Assembly: GCA_019096065.1 (NCBI GenBank)
Contig: JAGUCH010000002.1
Location: 756,501 to 820,500 of the forward strand
Origin: Paracyclopina nana
Lineage: Eukaryota; Arthropoda; Copepoda; Cyclopoida; Cyclopettidae
Reading direction: 5' to 3'
Length of the DNA: 64,000 nt
The translations under genes and the position numbers were made by a program. This document shows positions 42,066 through 52,245 of this stretch, piece after piece (the first letter of the stretch is position 1; every line of letters begins with the position of its first letter). The notes below the pieces were generated by a model. That model was not told where the DNA came from and did no database searches. It saw only the letters and a list, made by a program, of their open reading frames with translations.

Positions 42066-42192
42066 CACTTGTGAAAGGGTCTTTTGTGTAATGCTCTTAA
42101 GGCCACTTATGTGTCATTACAAATAGTTAGCAAAAAACTGAGGCTTTAAAACTACTTCATTCTTGTACACACTTGTGTTTTAAGTATAAAAG
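42066..42192 (+). promoter_or_regulatory. Promoter of trypsin-LNR gene 3
   Basis: CACTTGTGAAAGGGTCTTTT at 42066-42085 and TATAAAAG at 42185-42192, 47 bases before the ATG. Same layout as genes 1 and 2. Confidence 0.7.
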
Positions 42193-42238
42193 AATCACTT
42201 TTCAAACCCAATAAGCATTCAGCAAGGATTCAGCCACT

Positions 42239-44530
42239 ATGAAGGTAATAATAAGCCCATTTGTGGAACTAGCTATTTGTATCTTGTTCATTAATTTTAG
42301 GTTGTGTTATTGTTGGCTACCTTTGGAGCCCTAGCTTATGCTAGGCAAATTGAGCCCAGACAAATTGAGCCAAGAGCTGATGATGTCTGTGGTAAGCATT
42401 TGTTTGTGCTTAAATTGCCATTATTGCCTTATTTAAATGATTTTTACCACTCAAGTATCAATTTATTTATTAACTTGTGTCCAGATCAATTTACTTCATT
42501 GCATGGCGAACACAGTTGCATTATATAAGAATCTAGGTGTATTATTCTTAAGTAACCAAAAATGTACAATTTCCAGCCACTATTCCAAGTTGGATGTCAT
42601 CTTCTGTGGACAGAATTGTTGGTGGTCAAAATGCTCCATCTCAAATCCCATGGCAAGTTTCTATTCGCTCTGGATCTTTCCACTTTTGTGGTGGAACCAT
42701 TATTAGCTCAAGAACAATCCTGTGTGCCAGACATTGCTTTGCATCTGGAAGTGCAAATGGTGCAACGGTTGTGGCTGGTGCTCTCAACAAATCTCCAGCA
42801 TCAACATTTCAACAGGTTAATTCTTGGTTCAGTAATATTGTTAAAAACCAATTCCCAAACTGTTTGCCTTCCACTTCGTCAAAACATGAGAGCAAGCTTA
42901 TTGAAAAGCTGTCATGTAATGAAATTTGATTACTATTCTTTTTTTAGACCCGATCAATTTCCCAAGTGATTGTTAATAGTGACGCTGGATCCACATACAA
43001 CTCTAACACTCTTGACAATGACATTGTTCTTTTGATTTTATCATCTGACTTGACATTCAATCAATATGTCAGGCCTGCTTGTCTTCCACCAGCTAGTGGA
43101 TTCAATCCTGAGAATCAAGGAAAACTATCTGTTGTCAGTGGATGGGGAACTTTGTCAGCTTCTGGTGAGGATACTTTGTAGAAGGCAGCGCTAACTAAAA
43201 TCTTGCCATTTGAAGGACTAGCACAAAATGACATTTTAAGATATTTTCAATTGACCATAAGATTAGATGTAGGAATGCATATTTTCTTGATTTTCAGGCA
43301 GCTCGCCCAATACCCTCCAATATGTATCTGTGCCTTTGATGACCAATGACCAATGCAAAGCAACTACGTATGGGAATGCAATTCTTCCATCAATGGTCTG
43401 TGCTGGTGTACCTCAAGGCGGAAAGGATTCATGCCAAGGAGATTCTGGTGGTCCTCTGGTTGTGAAGGATGCTTCCAATACAGCCATTGTGTATGGCATT
43501 GTGAGCTGGGGCTATGGATGTGCTGATCCCAACACACCTGGTGTCTACACAAGAGTCACCAAGTTTGTCAATTGGATCTCATCAAAAATGGTAAAATCTC
43601 TAATTGTCGTTGCTTTCCTCTGGTTTGTGGCTTTGGCCTTGCTTGATTTTTTGAGCTCTTAAGCCTTAATACCTTTTATGAGATACCACAAATCCATTGA
43701 AGGCTTAAAAGTTAAAAATGCAGAATCTATCAAGCAACTATCTCAATTTGAGTAGTATCATTGACCTGGATGTACTACTTAACTCGGGCTTTCAGTTGAA
43801 ACTGTATCTTTAAGTTGTTATTAGCCAGCAATCTTAAGCTACCACAATTCAATGTAGCCTTAATTTTTTTGCTTAGGTTGGAGTCAAGCCAGTTCCACCA
43901 GGATCTAATCCATCTCCTACACCTGCACCAACTCCAGCCCCTACACCAGCTCCTACACCAGCTCCCACTGGCTGTGGTTCTCCACAATGGGCTACTGATA
44001 AGTGGTGTGACGATGAGAACAACAATGCTGGTTGCAACTATGATGGCGGTGCATGTTGTGGAGCAAATGTCATTACAACTTATTGCAGTGTTTGCGCATG
44101 CTTACAACCTACCACCACCACTACAACAACAACAACCACAACTACCACTACCACTACAACCACTACTACCACCACCACAACAACAACGACAAAAGCCCCA
44201 AGTGGATGTGGTTCACCGCAATGGGCAACTGATTCTTGGTGTGACGATGAGAACAACAATGCTGGTTGTAACTATGACGGAGGCGCATGTTGTGGTCCCA
44301 ATGTGTTGACCACGTTCTGCAACAATTGTCAATGTTTAGATCCTAGCGCAACAACCACTACTACAACCACCACAAAGGCGCCAAGTACATGTGGTTCTCC
44401 ACAATGGGCCACTGATAAGTGGTGCGATGATGAGAATAACAATGCTGGCTGTAACTTCGATGGTGGGGCATGTTGTGGACCCAATGTCATCACAACCTAT
44501 TGCTCTGAATGCGCATGCAAGAACCCTTGA
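42239..44530 (+). CDS. Trypsin-like serine protease with three C-terminal LNR domains (gene 3)
   Basis: Six exons: 42239-42244, 42301-42391, 42577-42815, 42948-43164, 43298-43590 and 43877-44530 (499 residues). Same domains as genes 1 and 2: signal peptide, propeptide with Cys, VDR|IVGG, CARHCF histidine, DNDIVLL aspartate, [10 protein letters not shown] with specificity Asp and catalytic Ser, then three eight-cysteine LNRs joined by Pro/Thr-rich linkers. All three LNRs have DGGACC. The last 27 bases of intron 4 are identical to those of gene 1 (43271-43297 against 36625-36651). This suggests sequence exchange or very recent duplication between these two. The protease should be active and secreted; the LNR tail may bind a surface or partner. 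Confidence 0.9.
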
Positions 44531-47500
44531 ACAACAATTTCATATATTCACTGTCATCATTTCAAGATGTCTTTGTCATTATTTGATAGTATCTTTGTTG
44601 CATGATGACATTGACTTCTTAGTCTGAAATAAACGAATTTGCAAGCATACTAACTTTTAGGCTAATTAATGACTTTATAAATTAAATTATGTTGTGATTA
44701 CTGAGGATTGTTTTTTGTTTAGAAAATAAGCTATTTATTTTAGATAAGTCAAATGAGGGCATTTTTTTAATGATAGATGAAATCAGACTTAATATTTTGT
44801 GGTGGCTTAATTTTGAGCTTTTCCAAATTTGGATCCGATCCAAATTAGCGCGCGCACGGTAAACTTGAATCCCTTGCACATGTATGAGTCACGTATGCTT
44901 TTCTTGCGCCGACTTCATCAAAAGAAGAGCTTATTAATAATGTACAAGGCTCTCACGTGAAGCTGCGATGATTGCGGCCTAACGTGATGGAATTTTCAAT
45001 ATTTTGTGCTATGCAAAATGTGATATTTATGGGAAAAACGTTTTCCCATCTTTGGAGGACAATTTTTCCCCCTTAAAAAAGGGCAATTCACGATTTTTTC
45101 ACTTTTTCACCAAATTGTTTTGAAAAGGTGTCAACCCAATAAATGAGCCAATAATTAACGTGAAATCGACCATTCTTAAACCAAAAACTCAACATCATGA
45201 TGATTTTCCGCAATTTCACAGCGCGTTAAAATCACCAAGCTACACTTGTAGTCTTTTAGAGTGTGATGCTAAAAAAGCACGAATTCTTATATTAGCCTCA
45301 ATTTGAAATTTAAAAAAATCAAAGTTTGCTTTTTTTAAATCAGTCTCTAGTAAAAAAAAAAATCTTATCTAATTTAATTAAAAATTAATATTTATTGGTT
45401 TTCATATTTTTATATCTAATTTTGAACACTGCGCGAAAAAAAGGTTCATTTTTAATTCTGCATTTTTGCGAGTCAGACTTTAACAAAAGTTGTAGTAGTA
45501 GCAGAGGATAATTGATTCTTATCACCTTTTTTGACAGATTTTCGACATTTCAGAGCCACCCAACAATTTTCTCGAAAAGCCCTATTTGCCAATTCTAGCA
45601 TAAAAATATGCAGCATTATCATTATAATTATTGTTACATATATATAGCAAGTGGAACATGATAATTTTTGCGGTCAATTAGTTCGAGTTCACGACTCCTT
45701 TTTTCCCTTCCATTTCCCGACCTTTTTGCGCAGTTTATCGCAGTGTGTAATTAAAACATGTAAGAATCGTTCAAGAAATTGCACCCATCGTGTACTATAA
45801 TAACAATTGAGGCACACTGGGGCGCTAGACACCTAAAAACACCCAGTCCACTTCACTGGAAATTTCGTTAAATATGAAATATTTTCATTAACATTCTGCA
45901 TTGAAAAGTATAAATAATATTGGGAAAAGTATTAATTTATTAATTAAATTTTGGGAAAAATAGCAAAGCAAATTTTGGCGAAATTTAAAAAAAAAAATAT
46001 TTTTGAAAATTGAAATTTTTCCGTTTGAGTGAACTTTGGGTTAATGAGATGAAATGTGGTTCGTGACTGGCTTAAAATCAAAAGATAATGTTTAGAATAT
46101 TTTACGCGAAAAAAGGGCCTTTTTTCCCTCGGATGTTGATGACTGTGGCTGACTTATGGCATTGCTTTGGAGAGACATGATGATGATGTGAAGAAGACGT
46201 GATTACAATGCTACCAAAAAAAAAGAGGAATGCTTTTCACTCATCTTTAAAAAGTACTTGAAAAAAAAAGAGAAATGACACATTTCTTTAAAACTAAAAA
46301 AAGTACCTTTATTTTTACTATTGGCTTTTTCAAACTTTTAATTTTTGAGCATTTCTGTACGATTTTTGAAAATATGAATTTGGCTTCAAAATTGTTATTT
46401 TCAATTGGATGACTTCTTTCAAAAGAGATATTTCAACAATTTGAATAAGAAATTGAATGTTTCTCATTTTAAAGATTTTAGTTTTTGAAAGTAAGATTTA
46501 ATTATATTTGCACAATGAGGTGTGATAAATCACCTTCAGTCATTTTCCGTTGACTCATTTGAGCTGCAGCAAAAGCTTGTTATCAAAACGCACACATCCA
46601 ATCTTCATAATTATAACACAATTATCCAAAATCAAATTACTAAGTTATTTTGCTCTCTTGCTTTTTTATGCCGAGAGCAACAATTATTCCCCTTTTTTTC
46701 ATCCGCGTGATTTAGAGCAGATTACAAAACCGCGGACTTTAATGAGATTTTCAAATAAAGTTGAGAAAATTACCCACACAAAAAGCTTAAATAAATAATG
46801 TACTGTCAGCTTAAAAAAGATGTTAAATTATTGAAATAGCAACATCATTTATCATTATGCTAAAAAATTCATGTTTTTTTTCGCTAAAAAATTAGGTATT
46901 ATAAAAATTGTAAAATTAGATAGGCAGACGAAAATATAAAAACATTGAAACAGCTTTACTTTCCCTTGAATATTAGGAGCATAAAATTACTTTACGTACC
47001 CCAAAAATTGAATATCGGGCCATAAAGTATTTTATGTCCCCCAAACTGCTTAGAAAGAGCTGTGACATAAAATAGCTGAGTCGGATCGGTAAACTGAATT
47101 ATGACACGAGGAAATCGTTTTACAGCATATAAAATCGTCAGTTTCAAACAAATAAAATTAAAATGATCACAAAACAAGCATATAATTGTTTTTCCCAAAA
47201 TGAAGAAATGGCTTCTTTTCTCACGTACAAATATAAATGGGATGTTCAAAACGAATGGATTAGCGACCATGATGAGAAACAAAGACAGCTGATGATGGCT
47301 TATCATCATAATTATTGATGCCTCGGTTTTGCCAAGACCAATAAATGCAAAAAAAAACTACAATGAAGCAGAGCATTGCAAGGAAATCGTTTTATTGCAG
47401 CTCGGCGGAAAATTTGAATGAATTCAGGCGCTCAATAAATGACCAAAGCACGCAATATAATAAAGGAAAACTTCCTCCGTTTTCAAAAAGCGCGAAAATT

Positions 47501-47669
47501 TCTCACGCGCGCGATTCCCAAACAAAAATAACATTTTTGCCGAAAAAAAGCTTTAAAAAAGTGCGGAAATCAGCTGACGCGCCCACGTGGTGCGAAAAAA
47601 GGTAAACAAATGGAATTCCGAATAATTTTCCGCGCGAGCGTTTTGAAAAGCTTTCGGCCCAGTGTGTTT
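44531..47669. other. Gene-poor DNA after the trypsin-LNR cluster
   Basis: The first 120 bases are the 3'UTR of gene 3, with ATGACATTGACTTC, AATAAA and GAATTTGCAAGC at 44604-44646. The rest is AT-rich, with short frames and no recognisable domain. At 47584-47610 there is CACGTG followed by GTAAACAAA, resembling the array at 48.6-49.2 kb. Confidence 0.45.
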
Positions 47670-47700
47670 CAGAGACTTATATAGAAAGAGAAGTGCTACT
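47670..47700 (-). promoter_or_regulatory. Promoter-like core, minus copy
   Basis: On the minus strand this reads AGTAGCACTTCTCTT, two bases, then TATATAAGTCTCTG. It matches 29 of 31 bases of the plus-strand core at 48073-48103. The two point away from each other. No gene is evident downstream on the minus strand. Confidence 0.4.
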
Positions 47701-48072
47701 TCTTGCATTCTCACTGCACGCGAGCGCGCGCCAAGTGCTACAAGTGATTTTGAAAACATTTGGGTCAGCTGTTCTAATAAAATAGTCAGCGGGCTGCATT
47801 GATCCAGAAAGGAAAACGCCAACTGGCATCTCTGTTTTACAACTTTTAATTTCTAATAGTTGGGAAAATATTAATAAAAGACAAAAGATAGCCCTAGCAA
47901 AATTGAGCACCTCGTAAAATAGGACTATTTTGGCTAAGTGGACTCATTTCAGAGTTATTAGCAACCAAAAGTCTGCCCCAGCCCAAATTCAGGCAGCCGC
48001 CACCAAAATTCCATTGTAGTCTCTTTTGGGGCGTGCAGCAGATCTGCAAACGCACCCCCATAAGCCTCGCCC

Positions 48073-48123
48073 AGTAGCACTTCTCTTGTTATATAAGTCT
48101 CTGGTGTGTTTGTTGTTCAGTTC
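48073..48123 (+). promoter_or_regulatory. Promoter-like core with TATA box and initiator
   Basis: TATATAAG at 48090-48097 is followed by TCAGTTC at 48117-48123, an arthropod-type initiator at the expected distance (29 bases from the TATA start to the A of TCA). The first ATG downstream, at 48157, opens a 96-codon frame of unknown type (starts MKISWCFKGSS), which I do not claim as a gene. Together with its inverted partner at 47670-47700 this suggests a divergent promoter pair. Confidence 0.4.
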
Positions 48124-48565
48124 TTCATTCGGGAAATTTTGGACTTCCTCAAGGCGATGAAAATTTCTTGGTGCTTTAAAGGCAGCAGCCAAAACCGTGG
48201 CCAATTAATTGCCACGGTCAGGAACTTGCAAACAATGAAGTGTCAGGATAATAAGCCGATTGTCAGTTGTAGATGGGGCCATAATTCGACCAATTTCCTC
48301 ATGACAACAACAACAAAAGAGGGAAGAACTTTCTTCGAATTTCCCAAAACTCTTTTGAAAAGATTTGTGTGTTTTTCTCCGTTAAATCGCAACTGGCTCG
48401 GAAAATTCACTCAAAAAGTGAATATTTTTTGGCATGAGAAAATGTGATGCTTCAGTGATCACAACAACACTTGAGTTGGTTGGCACGAAAAAGAAGCAAT
48501 TTCTTCATTGTTATGGCTTTGAAAAGAGGCCATAAAAACCAAAGTGATGATGCTTAAGAAAAAAA

Positions 48566-49186
48566 CACTGCGTGGCCATTTGGCGACATTCCACCAAGAT
48601 TTGACCCGTGCGCGCTTGACGGTTTGCCCACGTGGTGATGCGGAAATGTAAACAAACGATGACGTCATCCCAAAATCAAATAAAAAACACCGTGTGGCCA
48701 TTTGGTGACATTTCCTCTAGATTTGACCCGTGCGCGCTTGACAGTTTGTGCGGAAATGTAAACAAACGATGAAGTCATCCCAACAATAAGTAGCTGTATA
48801 CTGTGTGGCCATTTGGCGACATTTCCTTTAGATTTGACCCGTGCGCGCTTGACGGTTGGTGCGGTAATGTAAACAAACGATGACGTCATCCCAACAATGA
48901 TTAGCTGCTTTCACAATCAAATCAAAAACACTGTGTGGCATTTTGGCGACATTTCCATTGGGTTTGACCCGTGCGCGTGCGCTTGACGGTTTGTGCGGAA
49001 ATGTAAACAAACGATGAGTCATAACAACAACATAAGCTGTCTTCAAAAATGAATTTGTATATCATCTTGTTTGTAGCATAAAAATGCTATGTGGCCATTT
49101 GGCGACATTTCCTCTAGATTTGACCCGTGCGCGCTTGACGGTTTGTGCGGAAATGTAAACAAACAATGACGTCATCACAACAATGG
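48566..49186. repeat. Five-copy repeat with forkhead and CRE/AP-1 sites
   Basis: Five copies, 110-152 bases apart, each run GTGGCCATTTGGCGACATT, TTTGACCCGTGCGCGCTTGA, TGCGGAAATGTAAACAAAC. The forkhead-type site GTAAACAAA starts at 48648, 48758, 48869, 49003 and 49155. Exactly 12 bases on from each is a CRE-like site: TGACGTCA (48660), TGAAGTCA (48770), TGACGTCA (48881), TGAGTCA (49015) and TGACGTCA (49167). The first copy also has an E-box CACGTG at 48629. Fixed spacing despite diverged flanks suggests selection or recent amplification. Confidence 0.85.
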
Positions 49187-49894
49187 TTAACTTTATTCAA
49201 AATCAAAACTTCTCTATTCCAACGCATATTAGCTAATGAGCTGACTATTGCTATTTCAAATATTGCTTAAAAGTAGCATTAGTATTTTTCAAAAAGGATA
49301 GTTTAATAGCTTTTCAAAAAAATTGCCAAAATAACCCACTGTGTAACATCGTGCATTTTTCATGGCTTTATGGTAGAGATGATGCATCAGTGATGCATTC
49401 TCATCTAATTATTGCCTATTTTGGTGAAGACAAAAGACAGCTTTTAACCCCCAAACTGCACTGTGGGAAATGAGGCGTTTTAAAGATCATCAAAACCACT
49501 GTGCATGGTGATGGGAAACTGGCGAGAAGAGTGCAGTTTTTAATTATTTTTTGCGGTTGTCAAAAGTCATTGACATGCTGAACAAGAAAAAGATGATTAG
49601 TCATCTCTTATTTACTTTGTAGTTCTTTTGGCTAATTAGATTGGTTTTCCGCATACTCATGGTTATTTGCTCGCGTATTCTTTTATTATTATGCCATAGT
49701 CACAATGACTGGGTGAAAAATTGGAGCCCTCAAATTAGGTGAAGAGTTAATCCGTCAAACGCATGACGAAACGACGCGAATTTCCCACTCTAAAAACATT
49801 CCAGCTATTTCATCATTTTGATGCCTCTAAATTGATTTGCTAAACACCTTCTACGCCTTTTCATGTTAATTTTGAAATCCTGAAGTTTGGCTCA
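49187..49894. other. Non-coding DNA between repeat arrays
   Basis: AT-rich with no supported exon. Confidence 0.4.
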
Positions 49895-50705
49895 AAATTC
49901 CTCATTTTTCCTCAAAATGCTCTTTTATGGCGCGGAATCCTCATTTTGGCTCAAAATGCATTATTTTGACTCATACTTCCTTATTTTGGCTCAAAATTCT
50001 TTATTTTGGCTCAAAATTCTTTATTTTGGCTCATAATTCTTTATTTAGGCTCATACTTCCATATCTTGGCTCAAAATTCTTATATTTTGACTTGAAATTC
50101 TTTATTTTGACTCAAAATTCTTTATTTTGGCTCAAAATGCATTATTTTGGCTCATACTTCCTTATTTTGGCTCATACTTCCTTATTTTGGCTCATACTTC
50201 CTTATTTTGGCTCATACTTCCTTATTTTGGCTCTTAATTCTTTATTTTGGCTCATAATTCTTTATTTAGGCTCATACTTCCATATTTTGGCTCAAAATTC
50301 TAATATTTTGGCTTGAAATTCTTTATTTTGGCTGAAAATTCTAATATTTTGGCTTGAAATTCTTTATTTTGGCTGAAAATTCTAATATTTTGGCTTGAAA
50401 TTCTTTATTTTGGCTCAAAATTCTAATATTTTGGCTTGAAATTCTAATATTTTGGCTTGAAATTCTTTATTTTGGCTTGAAATTCATTATTTTGGCTCAA
50501 AATTCTTTATTTTGGCTCAAAATTCTTTATTTTGGCTCAAAATTCTTTATTTGGCTCAAAATTCTTTATTTTGGCTCAAAATCTTTATTTTGGCTCAAAA
50601 TTCTTTATTTTGCCTTGAAATTCGTTATTTTGGCTCAAAATTCTTTATTTAGCTCATACTTCCTTATTTTTCCTCAAAATCCTCATTTGGCTCAAGATAC
50701 TCTTT
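49895..50705. repeat. Minisatellite, 20-bp unit
   Basis: About 38 copies of CTCAAAATTCTTTATTTTGG with variants (CATACTTCC for AAAATTCTT; CTTGAAATTC). A long stop-free frame crosses it only because the unit contains no stop in that phase; the predicted peptide is pure repeat and not credible as a gene. Confidence 0.9.
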
Positions 50706-51234
50706 TATTGGTAGCAAATCTTTTTGGATCTAATTCCTCATTACTGCGTTGATTCTTCATTTTGGCATACTTTTTGGCTCAAATCCGCATTTTCGGTATA
50801 ATTTCCTAACTAAAACATTTCAAAGTTTACCTTAAAATACAAAATGGACTTTGACCAGGGAAAATGGCAAAGATATCCGCCAATAAATTAAGTGGTAATT
50901 TCTCCCTTCGGCCAAATCCTTCTATTGCATCCCAAAGCTGCTGGTATTAACATCCCACTGTCAAAACAGCCTAAAGCTGAATTATGCCCCTTTGATTTGG
51001 CGCAAAAAATAAGTAATAAACTATGGTATCTCCTCATTCTTTAGATATCTGTGAATTGTCACATTGTAAATCTTATTGTTCGGTTTTCCGAAGAAGAAGC
51101 CTGGCGGCTTTTTGGCCGAAAACCAGATCAGCTTTCAAGACAACTCATACATGTGCAAGCCACTGCAAATTGGGTAGTGGACATTAAAAATTATTTACTG
51201 TGTAACATTTTTGCATTTTTGGCCCTTTTGATAC
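50706..51234. other. Non-coding DNA between minisatellites
   Basis: No supported gene; degraded copies of the 20-base unit reach to about 50800. Confidence 0.4.
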
Positions 51235-52245
51235 CATTACAGTCTACATTGTGCTTGCAATACAGTGTTGATGCTTTTGATATAATTTTGGTACTTTTGA
51301 TGCAATATTGGTACTTTTGATTTAGTCATGTTACTGTTGATTCAATTTTGGTACTTTTGATGGAATTTGGGACCCATTATAGAATTTGGTACTTATGAAA
51401 TAATTTTGATACTTTTGATATACTTTTGGTACTTTTTTATTCTTTGTTATAAAAATCAACATGATAGATATAAAAGTTTTTATAGCATTTTGTCGTAATA
51501 ATACTTTTTTGCTCTGTTTCATACCATTTCGCCATAATTATATTATACCTTTTGTGTTATTTGATCCCATTTTGGTTTCATTACACCTTTTATGTTATTT
51601 TCATACCATTATACCCTTTATGTTCAGTTGATACCATTTTGGTATCATTGTACTTTTAACGTTATTTTTATACCATTTTGGTATTATTACACCTTTTATG
51701 TTATTTTCATACCATTATACCCTTTATGTTCAGTTGATACCATTTTGGTATCATTGTACCTTTAACGTTATTTTGATACCATTTTGGTATCATTGTACCT
51801 TTAACGTTATTTTGATACCATTTTGGTTTCACTACACCTTTTATGATATTTTGATACCATTATACCCTTTATGTTCAGTTGATACCATTTTGGTATCATT
51901 GTACCTTTTACGTTATTTTGATACCATTTTAGTTTCATTACACCTTTTATGTTATTTTCATACCATTATACCCTTTAAGTTCAATTGATACCATTTTGGT
52001 ATCATTGTACCTTTAACGTTATTTTTATACCATTTTGGTATCATTACACCTTTTATGTTATTTTCATACCATTATACCCTTTATGTTCAGTTGATACCAT
52101 TTTGGTATCATTGTACCTTTTACGTTATTTTTATACCATTTTGGTATCATTACACCTTTTATGTTATTTGATACTATTATTATACCTTTTTGTTCAGCTG
52201 ATACCATTTTGTCATTATTAAACTTTTTATGTTTTTTTGAAATCA
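51235..52245. repeat. Satellite built on the hairpin GATACCATTTTGGTATC
   Basis: A core of about 38-40 bases alternates GATACCATTTTGGTATC with short linkers (ATTGTACCTTTAACGTTATT or ATTATACCCTTTATGTTCA), and the alternation itself repeats. The left part (51235-51430) is a simpler form with TTTTGGTACTTTTGAT. The core is a perfect 7-base inverted repeat with a TTT loop. Confidence 0.85.

Noticed and set aside
47677-47910. Minus-strand frame with a signal-peptide-like start
   Set aside because: It begins with GTG rather than ATG, overlaps the promoter-like core and shows no domain.
48157-48447. 96-codon plus-strand frame downstream of the TATA/initiator pair
   Set aside because: The promoter signals are good, but the peptide has no recognisable feature and codon use is not clearly coding. 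Kept only as a remark on the promoter entry.
49927-50316. 129-codon frame with Leu/Phe/Tyr-rich repeats resembling membrane segments
   Set aside because: Product of the 20-base minisatellite; repeat-pure and without a promoter or splice context.
51698-52221. Hydrophobic repeated frames resembling multi-pass membrane protein
   Set aside because: Translation of the GATACC hairpin satellite.
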